A DNA stretch of 64,000 nucleotides from Pseudoalteromonas peptidolytica (GCF_012641745.1 NZ_WEHZ01000012.1:1-64000), one strand, 5' to 3'; numbered from the stretch's first letter, positions 1 to 9,273 are shown. Notes: generated by a model not told the origin, from the letters alone. Program-made: numbers and translations.

Positions 1-401
1 TCGATCAACTGCTTGTAACTCATGGTAACTACTCTTGTTTTTTGGCGATTACAGAGTACCACCAACAGGCAGTTGATCTCTCCTCACCGATTAACCATGA
101 GTGGTGCACTTATTATCTGAATTCGGGTCCCGCCCTGGGAGCAAAATATGGTCGTGGCTCTCAGCATGATAAAATAATTAATGCTGGGTGGGCTCAAAAA
201 GATTTCGATCCTGAATACACTATCACTGCACAATATAGAGAAGGTGAATGGGATGAAGTAAATGGTCGTCTAGTTAAAATAAAAGCAAAGTTCCGCTGTG
301 ATACATTTGTGAACTATTCTTTTAAAAAGGTAACTGGTAGTAACTTGGTTACCGTCTTCACTCCTAGAAATCTATATAATAGTTTCCCTAGCAGTCGATA
401 A
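1..401 (+). CDS. Partial gene, possible NlpC/P60-like (YiiX-type) cysteine hydrolase, C-terminal part
   Basis: The frame is open from the window edge (first full codon at 3), so the true start lies outside; only the last 132 residues are visible. A TTG at 42 is an internal codon, not a convincing start. The fragment has a THGNYSCF stretch near its left end and RCDTFVNYSF near the right. This His-first, Cys-last order, with the Cys inside a CxxFVxY motif, resembles circularly permuted papain-like hydrolases of the YiiX kind. That family call is inference from two short motifs. It ends with TAA a few bases before the next gene, so the two are probably co-transcribed. Confidence 0.75.
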   Translation, partial: DQLLVTHGNYSCFLAITEYHQQAVDLSSPINHEWCTYYLNSGPALGAKYGRGSQHDKIINAGWAQKDFDPEYTITAQYREGEWDEVNGRLVKIKAKFRCDTFVNYSFKKVTGSNLVTVFTPRNLYNSFPSSR

Positions 402-413
402 GTGAGAGTGGAT

Positions 414-1691
414 ATGAAATTAAATGCAAGATTGTTACTAGGTATATCTCTGGCTGTTATTTTGGTTGTCCTTTATTTCATATCTACATCAACTGATGAG
501 AACAATATAAATTCGCCAGATAAGCCGACTACTCCTTTTATAAGCCAGTCTGAGCTTATTGAAACTTTACCTGACTTTTATGTAATGGATAAGGAAATAA
601 GCGATGGCGACAAAAATAAAGAAATATTAGCAAATAATTTAGTATCCAAGATTAGGCACAGCTTCGGGAAAAAAGACATGCTTGATTTTGAAGCTGAGCT
701 TATTGCTATTTTGAAAAATCCGGCAATATCTCGACAAGACAAAATAAACCTTTTATGGACGATGGTTCACCAGCTGGGAGTAGAAACAGAGCAAGGTCTA
801 TATGTACTTGAATATATGGCTACGTTAGCGCCGGTTGAGTTGTCCGAGGAGCTTACAGTATTATTCACAAATGTTTCGGCGCGAGCAAAACTGGGCCTTC
901 TTTACGTGATGGAGTCCATTTTACGTTTGGACAACACTGCAGCAAAAGTCTCTGCTGAACATTTAGCCCAAGCTAAGCAGCAAATGCTCGATACTATCAG
1001 TGCTCAATTAGTCAATGTAGACAATAATGTTGAACTCGGTTTTTCAATTTTAGAAACTGTGGTTGGATATCTTCCATTTGACCAAGCCAAATTACTGATT
1101 GATGACCACTTTATGACTGTATCAGGTGAACAGGGTGAAACCTCACGAGCAACAAAAGCTGGAATTTACAATCGACTCGCTTTGGCTAACCCTGTTTCTC
1201 GCAATGAGTTTTTACCGCAATATATTGAATCGTTAAGTGCAGACCCTAAAAAGACGATAGAAAAGGAAGCTTTACGTCAGGATTTATTTAATATTATTAA
1301 AATAGATAGATTTATTGCTAAAGCACCACAAGAGTTTAAAAATACGGTAAAAGATTTCTTAGTGGCCGAATTACCAAAGATTGAAGTTGAAAGTACTGAG
1401 TTTAATTACGATGCGGTTATGCTATATGCAGATTTATCAATAGCCATGGCTAAGTTGCAAGGAAACGACTTACATAGCAGTGAGAGCTTATACAAAAAGC
1501 AAATAAATAATACCACTAACCTACTTGAGCAAGCCATTCTATTAAGCCGCTCACCTTATGAATTAAACACATTGTTACCTGATGAATATACCCGGTTGCA
1601 GATCAGTGAGCGTTTGCGAGCAGAGGCGAAACGCTTGGGTGATAGCTCTGTTTACTCAAGCTTGTTAAGAGACGTTGCTAAGCAGTTGTAA
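414..1691 (+). CDS. Uncharacterised protein with one N-terminal membrane helix
   Basis: A protein of 425 residues from ATG 414, chosen because GAGAG lies about seven bases upstream; an in-frame GTG at 402 abuts the previous stop but has no better ribosome site. Residues about 5-25 form one hydrophobic helix after a short basic start, consistent with an inner-membrane anchor and a periplasmic body. The rest is largely alpha-helical, rich in Leu, Ala and Glu, without Cys clusters or a catalytic signature that I recognise. It follows the cysteine-hydrolase-like gene by 12 bases, suggesting an operon. Function is unknown; a helical repeat or adaptor role is only a guess. Confidence 0.8.
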   Translation: MKLNARLLLGISLAVILVVLYFISTSTDENNINSPDKPTTPFISQSELIETLPDFYVMDKEISDGDKNKEILANNLVSKIRHSFGKKDMLDFEAELIAILKNPAISRQDKINLLWTMVHQLGVETEQGLYVLEYMATLAPVELSEELTVLFTNVSARAKLGLLYVMESILRLDNTAAKVSAEHLAQAKQQMLDTISAQLVNVDNNVELGFSILETVVGYLPFDQAKLLIDDHFMTVSGEQGETSRATKAGIYNRLALANPVSRNEFLPQYIESLSADPKKTIEKEALRQDLFNIIKIDRFIAKAPQEFKNTVKDFLVAELPKIEVESTEFNYDAVMLYADLSIAMAKLQGNDLHSSESLYKKQINNTTNLLEQAILLSRSPYELNTLLPDEYTRLQISERLRAEAKRLGDSSVYSSLLRDVAKQL

Positions 1692-1703
1692 GTGCTGATT
1701 TTT

Positions 1704-1745
1704 CCCTCATCAAATGTCACCCTTGGCTTGATGAGGGAGGATTTT
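1704..1745. terminator. Convergent hairpin terminator
   Basis: CCCTCATCAA (1704-1713) pairs perfectly with TTGATGAGGG (1728-1737) around a 14-base loop and is followed by a short T run. On the other strand the T run at 1699-1703 gives a weaker U tract. It lies between the plus-strand membrane protein and yaeQ, so it can end both transcripts. Confidence 0.7.
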
Positions 1746-1824
1746 TACTTGTGCAAACCTAGCATAAAATTCAGGTACAAATGTCAGCACCACACATTCT
1801 TAGTCGTAATTTTGTGGCTGGAGC

Positions 1825-2361
1825 TTACATTAACTGCTGTGGTTTGATTTCAATATTAGCGCTATCAGAGCTTACCCATACCTCGCCATCTTGAATAGTA
1901 ATAGTAAGCTTAATGCTGCGATCTGCTAACTGGGCTAAAGCCTGAGTCGCACTATAATCCAAGCTGAAAATACTCAGATTGTTAAAGTCGTATAACTTAG
2001 GCTGATGTTTTTGCCACCAAATAGCTTGATTGTTCTCACCATAAGTATAAAGGATCACTCGCTTTGATTTATTGCACGCTTTTTTAAGGCGTTTTTCATC
2101 AGGCAGTCCTAGTTCAACCCAAAGCTCAATCTCTTCGCTGTAATTCTTAACCCATAGCTCAGGTTCATCATCAGCACATAAGCCCTTTGTAAACTCAAGT
2201 CCTTCACAGGCATTTAGTGCATAAGCAAGTAGCCTGATCATTAAACGTTGCTCGTTTTCAGAGGGGTGTTGAGCCAGTGTTAAATTAACATCTTGGTAAA
2301 CATGCCTGTCCATATCACTGAGAGATAGTTGGGCTTTGATAATTGTAGATTTGAGCGCCAT
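1825..2361 (-). CDS. yaeQ: YaeQ family protein
   Basis: The 178-residue length and the whole layout fit YaeQ: an opening MALKSTIIKAQLSLSD, then HPSENEQRLMIRLLAYAL, then DEPELWVKNYSEEIELWVELG, and a C-terminal ITIQDGEVWVS. YaeQ adopts a PD-(D/E)XK-nuclease-like fold, but no enzymatic role is firmly known; the E. coli protein was linked to suppression of rfaH mutants. The conserved DE(P)ELW and E..LWVE segments belong to the fold core. It stands alone, convergent with the upstream membrane-protein gene, and has a degenerate copy of the window's dispersed repeat 40 bases in front of its start. Confidence 0.9.
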   Translation of the reverse strand: MALKSTIIKAQLSLSDMDRHVYQDVNLTLAQHPSENEQRLMIRLLAYALNACEGLEFTKGLCADDEPELWVKNYSEEIELWVELGLPDEKRLKKACNKSKRVILYTYGENNQAIWWQKHQPKLYDFNNLSIFSLDYSATQALAQLADRSIKLTITIQDGEVWVSSDSANIEIKPQQLM

Positions 2362-2402
2362 AAACTTGCTTAAAAATTTTTTGCGCCAGTATAGCGGATT
2401 TT

Positions 2403-2611
2403 ATACCAGTTGTATTAAGTAAATGCGTTATTTTGAGGCAGGGCAATAGCTTAAGTAGCACCGCTCTCGCGTCCTGCTATCGCCAAGTTACTTATATCCA
2501 TATAGGCAAGGTAAAAATTTTGCTGTTTAGTTGTTCCAAATGAGCAATTTTAACGAAGCTAAGAGGGTATTTAACCCTTCAAATTGATTAGAGAATTAAT
2601 TCAATTGGTAT
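2403..2611 (+). repeat. ATACCAATT-ended interspersed element, diverged copy
   Basis: Begins ATACCAGTTGTATTAAGTAA and ends TCAATTGGTAT. It keeps the family's internal blocks in order: TTTTGAGGC, CGTCCTGCTATCGCCAAG, CCATATAGGCAAGG, AAAATTTTGCT.TTTAGTTGTTC. About 209 bp, no coding capacity. It fills most of the gap between yaeQ and the leucine-rich-repeat gene. It is the most diverged of the near-full copies, so probably the oldest. Confidence 0.75.
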
Positions 2612-2660
2612 TTAATCAGGGGTCGAAATAACAACACTACAGAATGCGATTGTGGATATG

Positions 2661-2692
2661 AAACACAGCCTCGCAATGAGACTGTGTTTGTT
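2661..2692. terminator. Hairpin terminator after the LRR lipoprotein gene
   Basis: AAACACAGCCTC (2661-2672) pairs with GAGACTGTGTTT (2678-2689) with one mismatch around a five-base loop. It lies just past the stop of the minus-strand gene at 2716. The flanking A/T bases give a modest U tract on either strand. Confidence 0.55.
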
Positions 2693-2715
2693 TGAATTAC
2701 CTAACGTCCTAGCAG

Positions 2716-5391
2716 TTAATTACAGCTACTTGAGATATTCCAAATATTGGGTAACGACTCTTTTAGTGTGCTTACTTGAGCACAGTCGATATTTGGGTTT
2801 CCATATAGACTTAAATAATTCAGATTGGTCAACTTGAATAGCGGCGACAGATCTGAAACGTTGGTATAGTTCAACTCTAAGCGGGTAAGTTCGGCATAAT
2901 CTTTAAGTGAGCCATAGTTTGTCAGCTTGGTGCTATCCAAGTCTAAATAAATTAAGGTAGTAGGCAAGCTAAAAAGCGCGAAGTCATATACGGTTTGGCG
3001 ATTTGTATTTAACTCAAAGGAGGTCAATGATGGAGGGAGTGTAGCCTTAGCCGTTAGTTCACCCGTGAGTCTGTAGATATCTAGACTTTTTAAGGTGTGT
3101 AGCTGAGCTAAGCTAGGATCCCGCAACAACGCACTGTTCACGGAGCCACTTAGTGTTAAACTATTAATAGCTTCAAACTGTGTAATTCCATTTAATGATT
3201 CGATTGCTGAGCCATCACAAGAGAGTGAGGTATTACGTACAGCATCTTGGTATCCGCGCTTTTCAATACATTGCTTAAATGCTTCATCGGTAATTAAGCT
3301 CAAATCGACCGGCTTCATAATACAGTTATAGTTAGAAACACTTGCTGTGACACCATCAAGAGATTTTAATAGCTCCTGATCATCACAATAAATGGCACTA
3401 CTGTTTATTTCAAGTCTTTCCAGTGTGTTTAAACTGGCAAGCATGTCAGCTCTAAAAAACGTAGAAAAGTTGCTTAGTGTTAATGACTTAAGTTTAGTTA
3501 GTGATGCTATTTCTGAGATATCAGCCGCTTGAGCATAGTCAATAAAGAGGGTGTCTAAATTGTCAAATTGAGATACATGGGTGATATCTTCTAGTTCTGT
3601 AAAGCCGCCGATCTTTAGCGATTTCAGACTTGTGTTTACACCTAAAGCGTCAAGTGTTGTGATTTTGGTTTTATTACTATAATGGTATACTTTTAATAAC
3701 TCAGCTGATTCGAGCGCAGGAAAGTTAGCCAAGTTGACCATGTTTGAATAGCTGTTACCTTTTACGTTTAATGTCTTTAAGTTCGGTAATGTTGCCGCAT
3801 TTGAAGCCTCAACGAAACTAACGTTCAGGTTAACCTTCTCCAATGCTTGCATTTTACTTAACGTATCTAGTGCAAAGCTTGAGTAATCGTTGTAGACGGT
3901 CAGGTCGCGCATATTTTCAAGCTCAGATAATGCGCTAAAATCTGTGTTATTATCCAGTCTACGAATGTACAGTTCGATTAGGTTTGGTGTGAAACTTAGC
4001 CAGCCTAGGTCATTAACACTGTGTAACTGATTGAGCTTCAATGATGTTAGCTTCGGCATCATTTGCAAAAACCGAAGAGAAGAAAGGTTCAGGCTCTCCA
4101 AAGATAAGGATTGTAGTTCCGTAAAAGTTGAAAGCTTGCCGGCATTATCAACGGTTAAATTGTCTAATGACAGAGATGTCAGCTTCGCATTACCACTGAT
4201 GTCCGCGATATCAAGCTTAACATTGTCGGAATAAGTACGAAGATCTAGTTTTTCCAACTCACTAAACTTTTCTAAGAATGAGAAATCTTCAATCTGCGTC
4301 CTGTTGAGTTCAAGAGTTGTCAGATTTGTTTTAGCTTCTATTGCCGTTGAGTCAGCGGCTTCGATATTATTAAGTGTTAATGCTGTGAGGTTAGGTATAG
4401 AGTTTAAAAATGACAGCGAGCTCAGATCGTATATATATGTCAAAGATAAACTTTGCAAGTTACTAAAGCGTTTTAGAGTATTTTTATCATCAATCTCTAG
4501 AGTACGTAATGCCAAACGAGTGAGCTTATCACTTGGAAGTTGACTAAGCTGTATCGTTTCATATTGGTTACTGTCGTTGTCTATTTCAAGCGTATGAAGC
4601 TGTGCCAAGCCTGATAAATCTAACAAAGAAAAATCTAGGCGTTTACTATAATTATCACTTCCTTGGGCTTCAACAATAGACAATGACTCAAGTTTATTGA
4701 GCTTACTAATTTGTTCTAAATATGCGTCATTATTTGAGCCGTTCTGGGCTGCGGCAAACGCGTTATCGAGCTTTAACGCGGTGAGCGTAGAAATTTGAGC
4801 TAACTCTTCGAGATTATCCAATTCTGCGTTTTTAATAGATACCGTAGATAAACCACTAATACCAGAGAGCCCTGCTAATGTTGCAATTGGGTAGTCTGTA
4901 CAATCAACAACAGAAATACCCACGTCTTGATGTGTATCTGATAAACATTGCGCTAGTGCTGCGTCTGAAATCGTTAAGCTTGAAAGTGGAGCGTAAGCAT
5001 TTAGGTTGACCGTTAATTCTTGTGAGCTTGCGCTTCCTTTATCGTCGGTAGCCGTTAGCTTAAACGTGAACGTAGTTGATTCATCAATATCAGGAGCTCT
5101 AAATTCTAACGTCTCACTATTGTTGTTTGCTAGCTCAACAGTTGTACCTGCTGTTTGTTCCCATAGAAATGTTGCAATACTGCCATCTTCGTCATTTGCA
5201 CTCGCTACAACGGTGATATTGTCTCGTTCCATGGCGGTGACTGGGGCTAGACTTGCAATAACAGGGGCTTTGTTTGTTGGCGGAGGTGGAGTGCTATCTG
5301 TATTATTATCGCTACTGCCTCCACCACAGGCGGCGAGAGTAGATACTAGGAGAGAAGCGAAGATCCCTTTGTATATAGAGCTTTTTATCAT
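2716..5391 (-). CDS. Leucine-rich-repeat lipoprotein with N-terminal PKD/REJ-like domain
   Basis: An 891-residue exported lipoprotein. The signal peptide ends in LAAC (Cys about 22) followed by GGGSS; with Gly at +2 the protein is expected in the outer membrane. A Pro-rich linker leads to one Ig-like PKD/REJ domain (about 42-130, with ASANDEDGSIATFLWEQT and FKLTATDDKGSAS). After that come two blocks of leucine-rich repeats (about 165-660 and 715-885) of the type L..L.L....(I/V).DLS.L, resembling internalin or bacterial cell-surface LRR proteins. Two similar disulphide-type segments (ALAQCLSD...VVDCTDYPIATLAGL and AFKQCIEKRG...LSCDGSAIESLNGI) begin the two blocks, suggesting an internal duplication. 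A surface-binding or adhesion role is inferred. It is downstream of the pore-former-like cluster but separated by a terminator. Confidence 0.88.
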   Translation of the reverse strand: MIKSSIYKGIFASLLVSTLAACGGGSSDNNTDSTPPPPTNKAPVIASLAPVTAMERDNITVVASANDEDGSIATFLWEQTAGTTVELANNNSETLEFRAPDIDESTTFTFKLTATDDKGSASSQELTVNLNAYAPLSSLTISDAALAQCLSDTHQDVGISVVDCTDYPIATLAGLSGISGLSTVSIKNAELDNLEELAQISTLTALKLDNAFAAAQNGSNNDAYLEQISKLNKLESLSIVEAQGSDNYSKRLDFSLLDLSGLAQLHTLEIDNDSNQYETIQLSQLPSDKLTRLALRTLEIDDKNTLKRFSNLQSLSLTYIYDLSSLSFLNSIPNLTALTLNNIEAADSTAIEAKTNLTTLELNRTQIEDFSFLEKFSELEKLDLRTYSDNVKLDIADISGNAKLTSLSLDNLTVDNAGKLSTFTELQSLSLESLNLSSLRFLQMMPKLTSLKLNQLHSVNDLGWLSFTPNLIELYIRRLDNNTDFSALSELENMRDLTVYNDYSSFALDTLSKMQALEKVNLNVSFVEASNAATLPNLKTLNVKGNSYSNMVNLANFPALESAELLKVYHYSNKTKITTLDALGVNTSLKSLKIGGFTELEDITHVSQFDNLDTLFIDYAQAADISEIASLTKLKSLTLSNFSTFFRADMLASLNTLERLEINSSAIYCDDQELLKSLDGVTASVSNYNCIMKPVDLSLITDEAFKQCIEKRGYQDAVRNTSLSCDGSAIESLNGITQFEAINSLTLSGSVNSALLRDPSLAQLHTLKSLDIYRLTGELTAKATLPPSLTSFELNTNRQTVYDFALFSLPTTLIYLDLDSTKLTNYGSLKDYAELTRLELNYTNVSDLSPLFKLTNLNYLSLYGNPNIDCAQVSTLKESLPNIWNISSSCN

Positions 5392-5501
5392 CTTGATATC
5401 TTACTTAGTGTTATTGTTAAATTGTTTATCCGGCGTAGTGTACGTGATTAGGGTAAATGTTTCCAATAGATGAACAATTTAATGAGGGTTATTAAGGTGA
5501 A

Positions 5502-5522
5502 ATGAGGCTTCTTTAGCCTCAT
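5502..5522 (-). terminator. Hairpin terminator after pore-former-like protein C
   Basis: ATGAGGCT (5502-5509) pairs with AGCCTCAT (5515-5522) with a five-base loop. It lies about 20 bases past the stop of the minus-strand gene at 5543. The T run on the minus side is short (ATTTC), so termination may be partial. Confidence 0.5.
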
Positions 5523-5542
5523 AAAGTAGGGGAGAGTCGGTG

Positions 5543-6679
5543 TTAATCTACAGTGGCGATGGCTGATTCAACTCTATTTTCACATAAGGTTGTGCCGGGT
5601 AAAGTTGCACAGTATTCTCCCGCTTGCTCTAAGCTGATACGCTGGTTTTCTCGAGCTTGAAGGCGAGTATTGAGCTGTGCAATTTCGCTGGGATCCTCAG
5701 ATACAGCTCTAAAAGCAGTTAAGCGTTCAATTTCATCGTATACCAGGTCCTGATAACCCCTTAGTCGAGCCGATAGAGCAATATAACGCTCTGATATTGC
5801 CGGTTGGCCTGCGTAAGCTAGGTCATAGTGGCCGGAATCCTCATAGCTTTCGACTTCGTATTTTAAAACGTTTAAATGTTCATCTTTAAGGTCGTCTACA
5901 TAATCTCCACCATCTAACAAATAGCTAAATAAGTTGTCTGCGTATGTTATGCAAGGAGTTAGATTATCGGTTTTGCAGTGCATGGTGCCATTTTTAGTTA
6001 GCCTTGCCAGCTCTGGTGTCATGCCACCGTCGGTATTTACTTGAATGGTGTATACGGCATCTTTGGTTGCATCTTGGAACACTTTTGTTTTGGTAAATGT
6101 TTTACTAAAAAATAAAAATTTTACTTTGATTTTAGTTTGAAACCATTCGTATTTGGTTTTATCTGCAAAATGAAGTTTTGCAGTGACATAAATACGAGAA
6201 CCTAGCTTTATATTGTGGATAAAACTATCGCCGCAGCGACCTCTGACTTCAGAGGGGCGGGTGTTCAATAGGTCAGAGATGTTGGGCTTTGTAGTTCTAT
6301 TTTCAAAGTTGTAGCTGCCTTTTTCATAAGTTAACTCGACCGCTGAAGCTGCTGAATTTCTATTTTTTGTTACTTTTCTGCGCATGGAAAATTTGGCTGA
6401 GCCACCAAAAATAACCAAGTTGATACCAGCCTTTACACTACCCGTAATGGTATTGATCATGGTGTCAGAGTCAAAATCGCCACGATAAGCCAAGTCGCCC
6501 ATGCTGCCTCCTTGAAATTGCCATTGACCATCCAAACAGGGCTCTAAGGGAATGCCAAGCGTTTGTTCGAACCCTTGACCTAGCGTTTCTTTTGCTGTGT
6601 TTAATGAGTAGTAGGTGTGTGCATTTGCAGTAGAGCTCAACAGGCCACAGAACACTATTAGTATGGATCTTAAGTGCAT
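5543..6679 (-). CDS. Secreted pore-former-like protein C (CDC/MACPF-like core, divergent)
   Basis: 378 residues with a signal peptide cut near STANA-HTYY; AGGA sits eight bases before the ATG. It is a paralogue of the proteins at 6914-8422 and 9285-10526. Shared marks in order: a lysine-rich beta segment, CGDSFIHNIKLGSRIYVTAK, a long strand-rich stretch, TDGGMTPELARL, a Cys pair (HCKTDNLTPC), and VLKYEVESYEDSG. In cholesterol-dependent cytolysins a comparable order is VAYGRTVYVKLE followed about 50 residues later by a Gly pair after a beta strand; membership in that fold is inference. The final region (YC..LPGT.LC) is shared with the paralogues. This copy is more basic and has lost the Tyr of YG. 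It is separated from B by 234 bases holding a decayed paralogue tail, so may have its own promoter. Confidence 0.8.
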   Translation of the reverse strand: MHLRSILIVFCGLLSSTANAHTYYSLNTAKETLGQGFEQTLGIPLEPCLDGQWQFQGGSMGDLAYRGDFDSDTMINTITGSVKAGINLVIFGGSAKFSMRRKVTKNRNSAASAVELTYEKGSYNFENRTTKPNISDLLNTRPSEVRGRCGDSFIHNIKLGSRIYVTAKLHFADKTKYEWFQTKIKVKFLFFSKTFTKTKVFQDATKDAVYTIQVNTDGGMTPELARLTKNGTMHCKTDNLTPCITYADNLFSYLLDGGDYVDDLKDEHLNVLKYEVESYEDSGHYDLAYAGQPAISERYIALSARLRGYQDLVYDEIERLTAFRAVSEDPSEIAQLNTRLQARENQRISLEQAGEYCATLPGTTLCENRVESAIATVD

Positions 6680-6710
6680 ACATACATTCCTGTAGGTGAA
6701 ACCAATTGAC

Positions 6711-6913
6711 TTAATTCGCTGCGCCTTGGAGCTGATCCAACTGCGTTAAGCCACATTTATATTTACTCATATCAACATGGCTAACGTTAACTTTGTTGCC
6801 GAGGAGTGCTCTGCTTCCAAGCTACTTTTTAAATCAATACAATCGGTATGATTAACGGTATTAGGGGTATGCTCACAGCGACGCGCAAGTATACCCCAGT
6901 GAACAAATGGCAT
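6711..6913 (-). pseudogene. Decayed 3' end of a fourth pore-former-like paralogue
   Basis: Directly after the TAA of protein B (6914-6916) the same frame continues from an ATG for about 35 codons (MPFVHWGILARRCEHTPN onward), then a one-base-type shift near 6820 leads into a second open stretch ending SKYKCGLTQLDQLQGAAN and TAA at 6711. The two pieces read like one protein. ARRCEHTP aligns by eye with ARICRDNP in B and DYCKRNP in A, the Cys-pair tail of the family. The likely history is a duplicated gene whose body was lost. An alternative is that B was once longer and gained a stop. Neither piece has its own ribosome site. Confidence 0.4.
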
Positions 6914-8422
6914 TTAGTTTTCGAAGGCAGTCCCGTAAGTGGGCAGTGCCGATTTACATGGCAGCCACACCATCACTCCAGCTGCTGGGTCGTTAGCATC
7001 AACAAAAGACGGTGCCCAACCAAGCTGTCTAAACCCGAGTGAAACGTGACTTTCCTCGACACCGAAGTTTGCCGTTGCTTCTCGCGCATTTTCACATTTG
7101 AAATATTGCGTCATATTATCTGAAGGAATATTCAAATCAGCCAGTGTGTAATTCTGAATACAGCCAACACCGCTGCCACTACAGATATTTAGATAATCAT
7201 TCCAGGCATCTGTACATGCTGTACCATAAGGGTTATCACGACAAATTCTGGCATACTGCTCGTAGATCCACGCATTGTTATACGCCGCGGTCTGCACCCC
7301 TTGCGCTTTTTGTCTTTGCTCATCATTCATCCAACTGGCGTATTGTGCAAGTACGCCTCTAGCACGATGTTCATGATTAACTGACTTTTTAAATTGATCT
7401 TCCAGCCACAAAGTACGGTAGGTCGTTTCAAAACGAATATCTTTATTACCAGAATCTAAACGACGAACATCTTGTGAGCTGATCTCGTATGGAGTCGCTT
7501 TGTAACGCACTACGTTGTAATCAGATAACGCATTAAACTGATCACCAAAGTCATTTTTTGCATAATTTACCGCTTGCTCAAACAAGGTAAAACAAGGTTC
7601 GTAGTTATCAAGCGAACAGGTGATAATATTGTTTGGAATGATGCTCAACAGTTGTTTCGGATCACCGCCTTTTTGTAACGCCCTGACGGTAATTCGGACA
7701 CTCTTTTTGAGGTCTTCATCTATATAGTTAAGTTTACCATCAACGCTTATCCCTATATTTCCAGCACCGTAGCTGACGCCTAAGTAACCGCCAATTTCGC
7801 TTTTATGCTGCTCACTCAAATATTCAATTTTCATATTAATGAGTAGCTGGGCACCATATTCAATTTCACTGATAAACGCATCGCCAGCCATACTCATTAG
7901 CTTGCTTTGATATTCATTGGCTAATGTGTTTCCTGATGGAGTCAGGGTATAACCGATATTAGGATCGGCGGGCATGAGCACACGCTTTTTCGGTGTTAAT
8001 GATGCCTGAAAGGTGTAAGTATTTGAAAACTCAGTAGAGGACATTTCTTTAGCTAAGTGGCCTCCAGCTTTGACGCGAATGACGGGAAAGCCTACATCAA
8101 CATCAACATTTCCGTTTAGTTGGCGCAGAACTTCATCGTAGCTGCCGTTATTAACGAGTTCGAATTGTACGCGGGTATTACCAAGAGTTTCTACGGTTTC
8201 ACCAGCAACAGTTTGTACATTCAGAAATCGTTTCTGGTCGCTATTAAACGCGGTACCCAATACCACGTGATCATTCATCAAGCCGGGTATTTCACTTTGA
8301 AACGTATTTACATTTTGTGCTTTTTGCATCAATGTGGCTTCATTTACAAAGTTGGTTTCAGCCCAAACAAATGGAGCTGAGCTTGCAAGTAGTGCCACGA
8401 TAGTGTTTTTGTATAAATTCAT
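6914..8422 (-). CDS. Secreted pore-former-like protein B (CDC/MACPF-like, long form)
   Basis: 502 residues, signal peptide cut near VWA-ETNF, ribosome site AGGTGG five bases before ATG. Core: YTFQASLTPKKRVLMPADP, then GDAFISEIEYGAQLLINMKI, glycine-rich strands, VDGKLNYIDEDLKKSVRI, ITVRALQKGGDPKQLLSI, PNNIITC...PCF, and YNVVRYKATPYE. The YG motif followed about 50-60 residues later by a beta strand ending in GGD mirrors the cytolysin core order (YGR..YVKLE ... AVVLGGDA), hence the inference of a MACPF/CDC-superfamily fold. There is no Trp-rich undecapeptide, so cholesterol binding of the classic kind is not indicated. Compared with A it has a C-terminal extension of about 90 residues with several Cys. 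It follows the GEVED gene by 11 bases in the same operon. Confidence 0.85.
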   Translation of the reverse strand: MNLYKNTIVALLASSAPFVWAETNFVNEATLMQKAQNVNTFQSEIPGLMNDHVVLGTAFNSDQKRFLNVQTVAGETVETLGNTRVQFELVNNGSYDEVLRQLNGNVDVDVGFPVIRVKAGGHLAKEMSSTEFSNTYTFQASLTPKKRVLMPADPNIGYTLTPSGNTLANEYQSKLMSMAGDAFISEIEYGAQLLINMKIEYLSEQHKSEIGGYLGVSYGAGNIGISVDGKLNYIDEDLKKSVRITVRALQKGGDPKQLLSIIPNNIITCSLDNYEPCFTLFEQAVNYAKNDFGDQFNALSDYNVVRYKATPYEISSQDVRRLDSGNKDIRFETTYRTLWLEDQFKKSVNHEHRARGVLAQYASWMNDEQRQKAQGVQTAAYNNAWIYEQYARICRDNPYGTACTDAWNDYLNICSGSGVGCIQNYTLADLNIPSDNMTQYFKCENAREATANFGVEESHVSLGFRQLGWAPSFVDANDPAAGVMVWLPCKSALPTYGTAFEN

Positions 8423-8433
8423 GTTGCCACCTA

Positions 8434-9273
8434 TTACTTCACGTAAAGGAGGTAATCTTCTACCTCACCTGAGTCTACTTCTTTACATGCGTCATTACTG
8501 CCACCTAAGTAGTCCATAGTTACGCGCATTTTTGTCATTCCTTTCTTCGCTCCTGTCGGAGGAGTGATTTCAACTTGTAGCGCTTGTTCAGAGACACCTG
8601 CAAATAGCATCTCTTTGCTATCTTTAAAGTCACCATCTTGGTTCCAGTCAATAAAAACATGCCAAGTTTCAGGGTATGTTTCAGCACCACTGAACCCTGG
8701 AGTAAGTGTCAGCTGGTAGCTTTTGTCCGCATATATTTTTGCCGTATCACCAACATAATTACTGTAGAAAGTATTGCTACTGGTGTTATCGAGATTTGAA
8801 AACTTCACCGATTTGATGTGTTCATAATCGCGCTCGCGCGAACGAGTCTCACAATAGTTAGGCATTGCTGGGGTGACCATTACAGCGCTGATACGGTAAT
8901 CTGAAGGGATTTGTAAGCAGGAGGTTGTTGGAGATATGCCAGCAAACCAATTTTTTGGGTTGGCGTTGTCTTCATCCCCAAAGGTAAGGTACTTCGCATC
9001 ATTTCTCAGCGCGCTATTCTTATACAGCATGACTTTTTTGAGGTTAGCAATTTTTTCTTCGTTGGGAATTGGGGTTGTGGGATCAAAGATATTGTCAGAG
9101 ACTTCCACCAGTAACCCCGGATAGCATTTCTCTAACCATTGAAAACGCCCAAGCGCCTGCTGGGGAGTTAACACATCACGGGATTCAAATAGCGTTGTAT
9201 TTGCCTGTACGGTCGGCGCAATAATGGCCGCAACAGAGGCAATAAATGTGCTGGTAAGCATGACTTTTAACAT
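8434..9273 (-). CDS. Secreted GEVED-domain protein
   Basis: 279 residues from ATG 9273, preferred over the ATG at 9300 because AAGGA lies eight bases upstream and the start no longer overlaps gene A. A signal peptide (MLKVMLTSTFIASVAAIIAP, cut near VQA-NTT) is followed by about 110 residues of unknown type with one Cys pair. The C-terminal 145 residues are a GEVED domain: NYCETRS..DYEHIKSVKFSN at the start, WHVFIDWNQDGDFKDSKEML in the middle, MRVTMDYLG, and the closing SGEVEDYLLYV. GEVED domains occur in secreted proteases and adhesins and are thought to be binding modules. The M4 protease of this operon carries two such domains, so the two products may bind the same surface or each other (inference). 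Confidence 0.88.
   Translation of the reverse strand: MLKVMLTSTFIASVAAIIAPTVQANTTLFESRDVLTPQQALGRFQWLEKCYPGLLVEVSDNIFDPTTPIPNEEKIANLKKVMLYKNSALRNDAKYLTFGDEDNANPKNWFAGISPTTSCLQIPSDYRISAVMVTPAMPNYCETRSRERDYEHIKSVKFSNLDNTSSNTFYSNYVGDTAKIYADKSYQLTLTPGFSGAETYPETWHVFIDWNQDGDFKDSKEMLFAGVSEQALQVEITPPTGAKKGMTKMRVTMDYLGGSNDACKEVDSGEVEDYLLYVK

Noticed and set aside
5006..5473. 155-residue plus-strand frame opposite the LRR lipoprotein
   Set aside because: It is the complement of a well-supported coding frame and has no family marks.
6711..6913. Stand-alone 48-residue gene starting at ATG 6913
   Set aside because: It has no ribosome site, starts directly after a stop in the same frame, and aligns better as a decayed paralogue tail.
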